A stretch of DNA of 7,915 nt from Thermoplasmata archaeon (lineage in GTDB: Archaea > Thermoplasmatota > Thermoplasmata > Thermoplasmatales > Thermoplasmataceae). The stretch is from positions 1 to 7,915 of the forward strand of contig JAKAYH010000090.1 in NCBI GenBank assembly GCA_021826835.1, in the 5' to 3' direction. The translations under genes were made by a program, and so were the position numbers. The notes beneath the pieces are model-generated. The model worked only from the letters and a program-made list of their open reading frames with translations. It searched no databases and was not told where the DNA came from. Of the stretch, positions 1-7,425 are shown one piece after another; the stretch's first letter is position 1; each line of letters opens with the position of its first letter.

Positions 1-1002
1 CTGATCGGATGACATTCCTATAACCTGTTTCTCCTTATTCTCCACTTTTGCTTCCTTTGGAGCGTATCTGGCAAGCACTGACTCGAATTCTTTCCTCGAA
101 ATGTAATTTAGATTTACCATTTTCACTAGTAGAACTGCCTTGCTTACCTTATATCTCTTTGATATGGTATTTAAGGTATCAGTCTCAGTGAGATTATTTT
201 TGTTTCTGTTGAATAAATCAATTGAGGCACTATTTGGCAATAAAAAAGACGATGAGAAAGAGTTGCACCAAGCCTCGATTTTGTTTCTAGCTTCCAAAGC
301 TTCCTCTGGAATGTCTATTACGGTTTCCCCTAGGATAATGTGTCCTAACTCATGCATGAGAGTGAATAATCTCGCTTCGATGCTATCCTTTGAGTTTATG
401 ACTATGATGTTAGGGGTTTCATCTGCTAAGGCAAATCCTCTAGCATCTTCAATAGGCATAGAAAACTGGAAAACAAGAATGTTATAGTCTTCAAGAATGT
501 CCCTTAAATATCCAAGCATTTTGTAGGCATCTCTAAACATCCTTTGCTTTTCAATATCAAGCTTCAAAATCTTACGGTACTCTGAAGCAATGAATTCAAA
601 GTTATCTGTGGATTTTGCCTTTTTGATTTCAGCATTTGTAGTATAATCGATATTCAGAGACAGCACCTTACTTAGAGTCTGAAGACCCCTAGCTCTTCTA
701 ATGGCGAGGATTGTTTTATGGTTGAATTTGTTAGTTTTATTTGGTAGGAATCTATAGTCCTTAGGCATTGGGATTTCATTCTTTGGTTTCGATAGAAAGA
801 ATGACGCAATTGGTCTTTTGTAGATTTCCGAAAGTATATGCAATTGCCTCATAGTTGGGCTTCTTTTTCCAGATTCTAGGTCCCTGACCACTTCCACAGT
901 TCTTCCCAGTCTCTTGGCAACTTCCTCTATTTCCCAACCAGAACTTGTTCTAAGCCAACTTAAGACCTCAGGAACCACTTCAACTGTAAAGGCCTTGGCC
1001 AT
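1..1002 (-). CDS. XRE-type HTH plus ImmA/IrrE metallopeptidase, C-terminus beyond window
   Basis: The frame is open from ATG at 1002 to the left edge: 334 codons with no stop, so the C-terminus is missing. Residues about 12-60 form an XRE-like helix-turn-helix (GWEIEEVAKRLGRT, then DLESGKRSPT). A middle region of about 100 residues follows, then a zinc peptidase of the ImmA/IrrE (DUF955) family. Its HELGH motif is at 217-221, and a family-typical IEAWCNSF segment at 242-249 supplies the likely third ligand, Glu243. In this family such proteins cleave a repressor or sense a signal through the peptidase; the target here is unknown. A GAGGG Shine-Dalgarno site (1009-1013) lies six bases before the start, and the methyltransferase stop is one base upstream, so the two genes are almost certainly co-transcribed and translationally coupled. 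That argues for a regulatory or toxic role in the restriction system. The fold is clear; the role is inference. Confidence 0.93.
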   Translation of the reverse strand, partial: MAKAFTVEVVPEVLSWLRTSSGWEIEEVAKRLGRTVEVVRDLESGKRSPTMRQLHILSEIYKRPIASFFLSKPKNEIPMPKDYRFLPNKTNKFNHKTILAIRRARGLQTLSKVLSLNIDYTTNAEIKKAKSTDNFEFIASEYRKILKLDIEKQRMFRDAYKMLGYLRDILEDYNILVFQFSMPIEDARGFALADETPNIIVINSKDSIEARLFTLMHELGHIILGETVIDIPEEALEARNKIEAWCNSFSSSFLLPNSASIDLFNRNKNNLTETDTLNTISKRYKVSKAVLLVKMVNLNYISRKEFESVLARYAPKEAKVENKEKQVIGMSSDQ

Positions 1003-1003
1003 T

Positions 1004-4000
1004 CTAATCCCTCAAGCTTCTGGCTTTGTCTATTCTCTGCTTCACTAACTCGCAAACTGACCAGTATACTTCCTTCCTCTCATCCTGAGTAAGCTCCAAT
1101 CTATCAAATATAATGTTGTCTAATTCAGCTCTGTCTCTGAGGGGTTTTGGTTCTTGCTCTCGAACTGGCTTATTAGGATCGATACCGAGTTCTTCAAAAA
1201 CAGTACCTATTTCTCTGTTTAAGAATGGCGTAAATTTATCCAAGTCTATTTTGATTTTTTTTGGATCAGGTATAATAAATTCTGCCATAGTGTACGTGCC
1301 GTGAGCTAGAACACCTCCACCCAAACTAGGGTTTTTAAATACTTCAAGAGAAAGAGATGTAAAAGTTGAATTTAAGAGTAAAACCAGCGTCTTTTCTTCA
1401 AATTCCTCAGTTTTAGGTACTATTCTAAAAAACCTATGCGAAATTATTTGGTTTGGATTATAATTTATTAAATGGCCAGTACCCTGGTAACAAGCCATAA
1501 TAATTTTTTTACCGTCATAGGCCTGTTTAGATAGCTCTGTCTTGAATCCTTTTTTCTTTCCGAATTTAATATATTCGTAAGCTTTACTATTCTTAATGTC
1601 TGAATCGGATATATTTTGAGGGATTCTGAATAATGTTGAGCCAAAAGTCCCCTTTATCAATATCGATTTTATTTCTCTAGGCGATTCTAAAAATTCTGCA
1701 AGAAAGGTTTTTTCCACATCAAAAATGCTCTCATCAATTCTAGTTTTAATTTCACATAAATTACCCACGCATTTCTTAACGGACACGAAAAAGAACTTAT
1801 CTGAGCCAAGAGTGTTAAGATATGTTTGTATGGTTGCCACATCCTTTAGTCGTATAATCTTTTCTTTAGATTCGTTCTGTATATCTATTAAGATATCTGG
1901 GATTCTAAGATATCTTCCTCCCCACATTGTTCCAAAATAATGTCTATTGTCACCTAAACCTTCTTCGTATAGATCTTGTTGACTAATGCTATAAACTCTT
2001 AGATCAGTAGTTTTTAAGAAACTATTAGACATCTCTATTTTGAGTAGGTTTGTGGTATCCACACATTCTTCGAAAGGTTTCTTAAACGTCACAAACTTTG
2101 CTAAATTCTTTATTTTTGACCACTTTATCTCATACCCACCATTTAGTCCGGAGATCAATGTACCTAAATCGCTTTGTTTAATTTCAGGGGCTCCGAACAG
2201 TGCGATTATTGTATTTACATCAGCATGGGCAAAACTTTTCTTTGCCATGTTATCATAGATTGCAATAATTGGAACATATTTTAACAGAAATTCTTGCAAA
2301 GCCCGCCCGTATTCTACGTCTAACCATGAATTCGAAGTAATGAAACAGAAAGTTCCATTATCGTTTACTAAGCCTAGACCATGAAAATAAAAGAATAAAT
2401 AATAATCACTATTTTTATTTACATTAAGGGCAATGTTTGGGTATACCGATTTCGCAGATTGAATTAATTTATATTTATATTCTCTTTTTGAATCTAGGGT
2501 AACCTCCGCTTTTGTTTGATTCGGAGGGGATATTTTTTGATATCTAACATATGGTGGGTTTCCAATAACAATATCAAATCCTTTCTTGTCTGCAAAAATC
2601 TCAGCGAAATCAATGTCCCACACGAAAGGCTTCTTGTCAGGATCCTTTAGATATTGTTTCACGCTCTTTAGTTTGTCAATTTCTTTATTGTTGGTTTTAA
2701 TTTTCTCTTCGTTTTCCTTGACTTTTCTTTGATCAGTTATGTACTCTCCAGATAATGTGATCTGAGAGTTGGCCATTTTTTTGTTGTTTTCAAAAATCTG
2801 AATGTCCGCTTCGAGACTTTCAACTCTTTCATCTATGATATCTTCAAAAAGTCTTATCTCCTCTATCCTAACCTCTTCTGGATTCTTAAATTTCGCTGTT
2901 GGTGAATTCTCAAAGTATTTCCTCTTTTCCTGCTTTAGTTCTTCAAGTTTCTTTTTTAGATAGGGTTTCAAATTGTTAGTTCTTAAATTGAAACTAATCC
3001 CACCAATTTCCTGAACTAGGGAATCGCCGACTCTTAGGTTAAGGTTCAGGTTTGGAAGTAGTGGGTGCTGCCTTAATTCAGCCCTTTTGAACTCTGTTTC
3101 TACAATAATCTGTAGCCAGAGTCTTAATTCAGCTGCGTGTATTGCCCAGGGCATTACATCTACGCCATAGAGAGAGTATTGAATTATCCTGTTCTTCAGT
3201 GCAAAATCAGACAAACTACTATTCCTTGTGTGTTTGAATATCATGCTGTATAAATCGTAAACAACGTTGAGCATACCAACCAAGAATGCTCCTGAACCAC
3301 AAGCTGGGTCCACTACTGAAAGGTTGTTTAGGGAGTCTTCCATTTGTCTCCAATATTCATTCTTTGTAAACCAACCCTCTATTTTTTCTCTCTCATCTGG
3401 GGGGTCAAAAACGAGATGATATATTTCTTCCTTCGGTAAATCTGACATATTCTTAGATAAGTATTCAACCAAACTTCTCCTGCACATAAAGTCAACTTCC
3501 ACTCTTGGTGTGTAAAATATACCCCACTTTTTTTTAAGGTCTTCTAATGGATTGTATATATCTTCTGCAACATTAGCAAGAGACTCATACACATAGCCTA
3601 TCATTTGAGGGTCAACTGCCACTTCTGACTCTAGTGGCATATCCTCTTTAATTGTGAAATTATAGGATTCAAAGAATTCAAGAATTTTCTGGAACATCTT
3701 GTCTGTTATAAGAATCTTAAGATTGTCTAGACCATTTTCTCTAAAAAGACCTCCGTTGAGATATGGTGCATTAGAAAGTGTTCTCTCGACATCGTCTGGC
3801 ATTCCTATAATTTCGTTTCCCCTGTTGTTAAATGCCTTTAGAAATACCTGCTTGAGCCATTTTTCATAAAATTCATTTGAATTGTATTTTCCAAGTTCTC
3901 TGTATTTTGACCATAGCCAATTAACAAATTTTTGTTCTTCTAACCAATCTTTCTTTGAAATGAAATAAATGAACATGATCCTGTTCAAGAACTGAAGCGT

Positions 4001-4642
4001 AAACTCATGGGATTCCTTGTTTGAAATTCCCTGTTTCTGCAACCCTTTTCTTAGTTCAAAGAACACCTCTTTATAGTCATCAAAAAATGCCTTTGTAACT
4101 CTTTCCACGCTGAAGGCTTCTTTCCAGTTTTTCCAAACCTCTCTCCAAGTGGCTTTGTCTTCATACTTCAGATTTGTTAATGTCCCTATTACACTATAAT
4201 AGGCCTTCTTTGTCTTAATATCCTCCTTATTAACATTGAGCTTGGTCAGTTTTAGCTTATGTTGTCCAACTTCTGCTTTCTCTTTATTTGGAAAAACCAG
4301 AGTAATTTCATTGTAGTTGATTGTAAAAACAAGAAGGTACTGTATATATTGCTTATCAAACGTGTTTGTGACAGATCTAATGAAAGATTGGGCTAATGTT
4401 GACGTTTCTAAAAGAAAAACTGGCAGCTTCTCATCCACATTTAAGATGGAATAGATCTCATTAATTCTTTCATTATCCTCTTTCTTGAAATCGAATGTAG
4501 ATTTCTTCCTTTTAGAAGAGGGATTTAGTACTGAACCTTCTGGATATCCAAGAATTCTGAAGAGGTCAAACACACCATTAGCGCCATTAATCATAAGAAT
4601 TTGGTTGTACACGCTTTCCTTTAAAGTAGTATCGTTTTCCAT
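1004..4642 (-). CDS. Eco57I-like N6-adenine DNA methyltransferase / type IIG restriction-modification protein
   Basis: This is a 1212-residue protein. The ORF stays open upstream to a TTG at 4813, but ATG 4642 is preferred: it has an AGAGG site seven bases upstream, and the extension is the fused remnant of another gene. The N-terminal 370 residues resemble the nuclease-like and helical part of type IIG/PglX-like enzymes (YLNGGLF at about 294-300), but I cannot point to a convincing PD-(D/E)xK triad. GIFYTP (about 374-379) opens the methyltransferase. The SAM-binding motif VVDPACGSGAFL is at about 443-454, GVDVMPWAIHAAELRLWL at about 493-510 and the catalytic NPPYVRY at about 695-701, so N6-adenine methylation is expected. 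A charged coiled-coil-like stretch (about 563-668) separates the last two. Target recognition probably lies at about 840-1120. The C-terminus (LTQDERKEVYWSVCELVKQR) is typical of the family. Whether it also cuts DNA, or works like a BREX/DISARM methylase, cannot be told here. Confidence 0.93.
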   Translation of the reverse strand: MENDTTLKESVYNQILMINGANGVFDLFRILGYPEGSVLNPSSKRKKSTFDFKKEDNERINEIYSILNVDEKLPVFLLETSTLAQSFIRSVTNTFDKQYIQYLLVFTINYNEITLVFPNKEKAEVGQHKLKLTKLNVNKEDIKTKKAYYSVIGTLTNLKYEDKATWREVWKNWKEAFSVERVTKAFFDDYKEVFFELRKGLQKQGISNKESHEFTLQFLNRIMFIYFISKKDWLEEQKFVNWLWSKYRELGKYNSNEFYEKWLKQVFLKAFNNRGNEIIGMPDDVERTLSNAPYLNGGLFRENGLDNLKILITDKMFQKILEFFESYNFTIKEDMPLESEVAVDPQMIGYVYESLANVAEDIYNPLEDLKKKWGIFYTPRVEVDFMCRRSLVEYLSKNMSDLPKEEIYHLVFDPPDEREKIEGWFTKNEYWRQMEDSLNNLSVVDPACGSGAFLVGMLNVVYDLYSMIFKHTRNSSLSDFALKNRIIQYSLYGVDVMPWAIHAAELRLWLQIIVETEFKRAELRQHPLLPNLNLNLRVGDSLVQEIGGISFNLRTNNLKPYLKKKLEELKQEKRKYFENSPTAKFKNPEEVRIEEIRLFEDIIDERVESLEADIQIFENNKKMANSQITLSGEYITDQRKVKENEEKIKTNNKEIDKLKSVKQYLKDPDKKPFVWDIDFAEIFADKKGFDIVIGNPPYVRYQKISPPNQTKAEVTLDSKREYKYKLIQSAKSVYPNIALNVNKNSDYYLFFYFHGLGLVNDNGTFCFITSNSWLDVEYGRALQEFLLKYVPIIAIYDNMAKKSFAHADVNTIIALFGAPEIKQSDLGTLISGLNGGYEIKWSKIKNLAKFVTFKKPFEECVDTTNLLKIEMSNSFLKTTDLRVYSISQQDLYEEGLGDNRHYFGTMWGGRYLRIPDILIDIQNESKEKIIRLKDVATIQTYLNTLGSDKFFFVSVKKCVGNLCEIKTRIDESIFDVEKTFLAEFLESPREIKSILIKGTFGSTLFRIPQNISDSDIKNSKAYEYIKFGKKKGFKTELSKQAYDGKKIIMACYQGTGHLINYNPNQIISHRFFRIVPKTEEFEEKTLVLLLNSTFTSLSLEVFKNPSLGGGVLAHGTYTMAEFIIPDPKKIKIDLDKFTPFLNREIGTVFEELGIDPNKPVREQEPKPLRDRAELDNIIFDRLELTQDERKEVYWSVCELVKQRIDKARSLRD

Positions 4643-4643
4643 T

Positions 4644-4801
4644 TCATAGCCTCTTTCTCGTTTCCACAGATATAATAGACTCATCTGATAATAATATTTG
4701 TGGCTCCATGGGGTAGCATCACCTATTTTCCATTTGAACAGTGTTATAAGGCAAATGTCTTGCAAATAATTGACGTTCTGGAATAATACTAACTTGCTTA
4801 T
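4644..4801 (-). pseudogene. Broken copy of the 52-residue leader gene
   Basis: This 158-base stretch aligns end to end with the intact 159-base gene at 7707-7865. Its first codon is ATA where the intact copy has ATG. The first 26 codons (SKLVLFQNVNYLQD...LFKWKI) match the intact protein at about 13 of 26 positions. One base is then missing somewhere in 4710-4723. The rest reads in another frame, from ATG at 4709 (MEPQILLSDESI ... RKRL) to TGA at 4644-4646, and matches 17 of 21 residues. In the frame of the first half there is no stop before the methyltransferase, so the relic is fused in frame to it and gives a spurious N-terminal extension. The stop lies one base before ATG 4642, as in an intact operon. 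Alternatively the second half is still translated from ATG 4709 as a 21-residue peptide, for which I see no evidence. Confidence 0.8.
4650..4654 (-). promoter_or_regulatory. Shine-Dalgarno site deciding the methyltransferase start
   Basis: AGAGG on the minus strand ends seven bases before ATG 4642. The same AAAGAGGCT context, with GAGG eight bases before ATG 7704, precedes the second methyltransferase. This shared context supports 4642 as the true start rather than the TTG at 4813. Confidence 0.7.
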
Positions 4802-4813
4802 GACTCTGAGCAA

Positions 4814-5162
4814 AAATGACTAGATATTGAAAATTCGGCATAAACCATGTTAAGATCCTAATTCTTGATCAGCGCTGCCAGTATCTGTATGGTTAGGTCC
4901 CAAAGATTATTGAGTATTTTACCTGTGTTCGCAACACTGGTGTACTTAGTTAGCTTCTGACTTTTTACTACAACAATTAGATGACCTTTATTCTGATCCT
5001 TGCATCAATTCTGTATTATAGTACGAAAAGTGAATACAGTAAAGTGGTGACTGATTATAATAATCATTGTGCCTTCCATGACCTTTACTTTCATTATCTT
5101 TGGAAGCTCCCCAGTGATGTACTAACAACTGATGTTATATGACCCTGTTGAAGCAAATTGTA
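4814..5162. other. Decayed intergenic stretch, no supportable gene
   Basis: No intact gene is seen in these 349 bases. On the minus strand one frame stays open for 48 codons, ending at TAG 4858-4860 (residues such as HLIVVVKSQKLTK and ILNNLWDLTIQILAALIKN). The same frame continues beyond one TGA (5005-5007) for about 34 more codons. This may be the tail of a decayed protein, or chance in AT-rich DNA. Locus 2 has an upstream gene overlapping its leader gene; at the matching place here a short frame ends in TAA inside ATAAGC, but similarity is too weak to call it the same gene. Confidence 0.4.
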
Positions 5163-5558
5163 TTATACACTAATCCCTACATTTATTGTGTTAGTATACT
5201 TCTGCGTTAAAAGGATTAAATTGAGTTTAGGTTGCCTGATTATGTAATAAAAGAAGTGGTAATCCTGTAGAAAGCCAACCTCATCCAGTACCACAACAGA
5301 TATTCCTAAAAGCATCTCACCGGATCTTTTTTTTCACCTTCTCCTCCTCATGTCCCTTGCCTAAAAGATTGGCTATTTTTTGATAGATTTTTTCTGGATG
5401 CAGGATTTACCAGCAAAAACTAATTTCATGACTCTATTGGCATTGACTTTTTTATCTATTAAGTGTGAAAAGACATGAATTCTGTATATTGTATCCTCAT
5501 TTATTCTTGATCCGATATTTAAAACTATATTTTTCAAAAAGCATACTGCGAAATTTGA
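5163..5558 (-). pseudogene. Decayed AAA+ ATPase, Orc1/Cdc6-like
   Basis: Three minus-strand frames, read in order, resemble the core of an archaeal Orc1/Cdc6-type ATPase. Piece A (to TAG 5373-5375) contains INEDTIYRIHVFSHLIDKK. Piece B (about 5400 to TGA 5317-5319) contains PEKIYQKIANLLGKG, like the conserved E-x-hydrophobic-Tyr segment. Piece C (5324 to TAA 5163-5165) contains GISVVVLDEVGFL, a Walker B strand with DEVG in place of the usual DE(I/V)D. It continues as YHFFYYIIRQPKLNLILLTQK, which fits the sensor-1 region. The A-to-B shift lies near 5394-5403; the B-to-C shift coincides with a run of eight A on the minus strand (5327-5334). I see no Walker A motif upstream, so the N-terminus is lost or scrambled. 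If correct, this is a dead replication initiator or initiator-like ATPase, possibly from a former mobile element. The family assignment rests on my reading of motifs only. Confidence 0.45.
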
Positions 5559-5715
5559 TTAAAGTATCGTAAAACCCATTACAAACTTGAAATGTAGAAC
5601 ACAAAACTGTGAATTTAGATGGATGGTTAATGGTCAAAATTAGTAGTGGGAAACAGTTCGTGTTAAATTCTACGGCAAAGTTCTGTGTAATATTGATTGT
5701 ATATGATTTTTTCAT
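5497..5715 (-). CDS. Doubtful 72-residue hypothetical protein
   Basis: The ORF starts at ATG 5715 with MKKSYTINITQNFAVEFN and has a well-placed GAGG site (5721-5724) five bases before the start, the best reason to take it seriously. The product has several cysteines and a mixed hydrophobic composition, but no motif, signal peptide or membrane helix that I recognise. It overlaps the decayed ATPase pieces in another frame at 5497-5558. It may be the shifted front of that pseudogene, an unrelated small gene, or chance. No function is proposed. Confidence 0.3.
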   Translation of the reverse strand: MKKSYTINITQNFAVEFNTNCFPLLILTINHPSKFTVLCSTFQVCNGFYDTLIKFRSMLFEKYSFKYRIKNK

Positions 5716-6032
5716 GACGTCCTCTTCTACCTTTTTTGATTTCTATTCCATACATTAGAGACAAAATTCAGAATAACCTAAACTTCATCAGTTTCATTAT
5801 ATGATCAACAAGTTTTTGTTACATTTTCTTCTATAATCCTGATCCAACCCATAATATATGTCGGGAAAGTCTATCAACAGTGGTTAAATTAAATCTAAAA
5901 GAAATATTATTTATCTAAGCAAATTAAAAATGTTTCTTTTTATTCATATGGGGTTTAATCATTCGGATTACAACAGAAGTTATTGCCTCTGAAATAGCAT
6001 GAGCTATTGTTTTACTTTTTGGTAAAACTTAT
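5716..6032. other. Intergenic stretch without a recognisable feature
   Basis: These 317 AT-rich bases hold no convincing ORF, RNA gene or repeat on either strand. Short minus-strand pieces with interspersed stops (for example LSRHILWVGSGL near 5840-5880) look like decayed coding DNA but cannot be assigned. Confidence 0.4.
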
Positions 6033-6266
6033 TCATGTGCCTAACATTGTAATATCATGATAAAGGTCCCCATGGTGAATACTCCAAATCTCCTTAAGGA
6101 GCTTCTTGCTTAATTCATGCCTCTTTTTGAGAGGAAACAGTTCAACGTCAATTGTATTGCTATAACGCCTTATCGCACCAAAGTCTAAGATACAATCAAT
6201 TATATAACTTTCATTAGTAGAAATATTAACATTAAAATCAATTATAGAAAATTTTTGTAGATCCAC
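6033..6266 (-). CDS. Hypothetical protein, 77 residues, uncertain
   Basis: The best available start is GTG at 6266. No ATG occurs in frame before the upstream stop, and the frame extends only eight more codons to that stop (PDIFYVLV, coding-like). The product is soluble and mixed (DFNVNISTNESYIIDCILD, later ELFPLKKRHELSKKLLKEIW), with no motif I recognise. No clear Shine-Dalgarno site precedes the GTG. It is divergent from the gene at 6336, and the palindromic TATA-like sequence between them could serve both, placing a minus-strand start about 20 bases before the GTG. The composition looks protein-like rather than random, but the weak start and the decayed DNA beside it leave open that it is a fragment of a longer lost gene. 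Confidence 0.4.
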   Translation of the reverse strand: MDLQKFSIIDFNVNISTNESYIIDCILDFGAIRRYSNTIDVELFPLKKRHELSKKLLKEIWSIHHGDLYHDITMLGT

Positions 6267-6308
6267 TAAAACATAGAAAATATCAGGCTAAATTCAGCAT
6301 AGAAATAG

Positions 6309-6318
6309 TTATATATTA
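6309..6318. promoter_or_regulatory. Archaeal TATA box for the plus-strand pair, possibly bidirectional
   Basis: TTATATATTA is centred about 23 bases before ATG 6336 and is preceded by a purine-rich AGAAATAG that fits a BRE. Archaeal transcription starts about 25 bases after the box, so the mRNA would begin at or next to the start codon: a leaderless transcript. The absence of a Shine-Dalgarno site there agrees. The box reads nearly the same on the other strand and may also serve the ORF at 6033-6266. Confidence 0.55.
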
Positions 6319-6335
6319 ATACAAAATTCAATTTC

Positions 6336-6686
6336 ATGGTAGTGAATAGTATTAAAATAGAGATAAAAGACGAACTTAAACTCCATGAAGAGTTTAGGGC
6401 CAAGATGAAGAAAAAAGGGATACGAAAACCAGTCTTTGAGATGAAAAAAGGAGATAGCTATAGTAGGTCCAGCAAAAAATGGGTCAAAAGATCATATGTA
6501 ATTGACAGGGGAAAGAATACTTATTGTGAAGTTGTATACACTGATGATGGAAGAATAATCCATGCGAACTCCGAACCACTAAGTGAACATGTGAAACATG
6601 GGGATGCAAAAAAGGAGATATTCGTTGATGAGCACTCTTCGGATAAAAGGAAAACAGAGGAAACAGATGACAGAACAAAAACTTGA
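6336..6686 (+). CDS. Small basic hypothetical protein of thaumarchaeal type
   Basis: This is a 116-residue hydrophilic, lysine-rich protein with no signal peptide or membrane segment. After a charged N-terminus come KKWVKRSYVIDR (47-58), YCEVVYTDDGRIIH (63-76) and EPLSEHVKHGDAKK (80-93), then an acidic and basic, probably disordered tail. From memory, this order (Trp-Lys, Ile-Asp-Arg, a Tyr-x-Glu-Val-Val strand, Gly-x-Ile-x-His, Glu-Pro-Leu-Ser-x-His and a His-Gly tail) recurs in many small uncharacterised proteins of Nitrososphaera-like archaea; the function is unknown. Conserved histidines and acidic residues could bind a metal, which is speculation. The start is set by a TATA box at leaderless distance. 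The last 20 bases overlap the following membrane-protein gene, so the two are one transcription unit. Confidence 0.8.
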   Translation: MVVNSIKIEIKDELKLHEEFRAKMKKKGIRKPVFEMKKGDSYSRSSKKWVKRSYVIDRGKNTYCEVVYTDDGRIIHANSEPLSEHVKHGDAKKEIFVDEHSSDKRKTEETDDRTKT

Positions 6687-7041
6687 TGCTGGAATTCTAA
6701 CTCGTTTAAGCCTTAATTATTGGTACAAGTACTTACTATACCTGGGAGGATTCTTATTGCTTCTCGGGTTCTATTTTAAAATGCAGTTTTCTTTAGTAAA
6801 TTCTGTAGGATCAGCACTAATAGTTAACAAAGTCATTGAATTCTCAATTTACACAGTTGTGATCGGTATAGCTCTATGGATTTTGGATTCTATTAGAGCG
6901 TTTGTTGGTGATTATCTAGAATACAAATCAGAAAGTGAGTATGACCGCTATGACAATTTGGATATTAAGCTAGAAATTGTAAGATATCTTTTATGGATAG
7001 TTGCATTCATCATTTGGATTCTGATTGCGTTAAACACCTAA
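6667..7041 (+). CDS. Small membrane protein with three predicted helices
   Basis: This is a 124-residue protein. The ORF opens upstream at 6598, but ATG 6667 has an AGAGG site (6656-6660) six bases before it and gives a normal start (MTEQKLDAG), so the first 23 codons of the longer frame are left out. Hydrophobic segments lie at about 21-38 (YKYLLYLGGFLLLLGFYF), 56-78 (VIEFSIYTVVIGIALWIL) and 104-122 (IVRYLLWIVAFIIWILIAL). A charged, tyrosine-rich loop (DYLEYKSESEYDRYDNLD) separates the second and third. I recognise no family. It overlaps the preceding gene by 20 bases in another frame and is probably translated by re-initiation from the same mRNA. The two products may act together, but nothing in the sequence shows how. 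Confidence 0.75.
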   Translation: MTEQKLDAGILTRLSLNYWYKYLLYLGGFLLLLGFYFKMQFSLVNSVGSALIVNKVIEFSIYTVVIGIALWILDSIRAFVGDYLEYKSESEYDRYDNLDIKLEIVRYLLWIVAFIIWILIALNT

Positions 7042-7053
7042 AAACAAGTTTTT
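7040..7053 (+). terminator. Possible weak terminator after the membrane-protein gene
   Basis: AAAAACAAGTTTTT overlaps the stop codon and ends in five T. Archaeal termination commonly uses T runs, so this could end the two-gene transcript. The A/T stem is weak and such sequences are frequent in AT-rich DNA. Confidence 0.25.
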
Positions 7054-7425
7054 GAAAATGCTAATTCTAGTTTTCGTGAGAACTCTTTTGAGCGAACAAA
7101 AAGCAGTATAGGGATTAACGAGTTGGTTATCTGAACTTTCTAATTTTATGTAAAAATCAAGAGAAGGGATTCTATAGTCTCTCCAAGACTTAGATATCTA
7201 TACCCATTTAGTTGTTATTTTAGTAGGTATTATAAAATCTAACTTTTTGCTTTACTTGTTAGACTGCATTGATCTAATAGCAGAATAATCTGAATGCAAC
7301 AAGAGCTCAGAAATTTTGATTTTTAATATATAGTGGGTAAAAATTGGAGGATTATTGGAGACCGCGAGAAGTTTCTTAAAAAACTACGCTTGATGCTATA
7401 TTTGACGTGATATTTTTACTGTTCC
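7042..7425. other. Intergenic stretch, nothing firm seen
   Basis: These 384 bases lie between the convergent membrane-protein gene and the truncated methyltransferase. No ORF rises above chance. The plus strand has a TATA-like TTTTAATATATAG near 7320-7332, followed by a 25-codon frame from GTG 7333 to TGA 7408-7410 (GKNWRIIGDREKFLKKLRLM). This reads like a protein start but is too short to support. No terminal inverted repeats or insertion-sequence ends were found around the truncation at about 7429. Confidence 0.4.

Noticed and set aside
140..487. A 115-codon plus-strand ORF
   Set aside because: It lies wholly opposite the HTH-peptidase gene, which has clear motifs; no ribosome site or recognisable protein.
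1113..2258. Three plus-strand ORFs of 63 to 72 codons
   Set aside because: All lie opposite the well-supported methyltransferase gene and are shadows of its coding strand.
4858..5004. A 48-codon minus-strand frame resembling a protein tail
   Set aside because: No start, motif or family match; a frame of this length is expected by chance in AT-rich DNA. Kept only as a remark in the gap entry.
6484..6678. A 64-codon minus-strand ORF
   Set aside because: It is antisense to the 116-residue gene, and its His- and Ser-rich make-up is what antisense of a lysine/aspartate-rich gene gives.
7159..7183. Imperfect inverted repeat AGAGA ... TCTCT
   Set aside because: The five-base arms are too short to support a hairpin, operator or element end.
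7060..7320. A plus-strand frame with protein-like stretches (LLSEQKAV, GLTSWLSELSNF)
   Set aside because: It has about as many stops as random AT-rich sequence and no family signal.
4814..7425. tRNA gene, CRISPR array or insertion-sequence ends
   Set aside because: I looked for cloverleaf landmarks, regularly spaced repeats and paired terminal repeats and found none.
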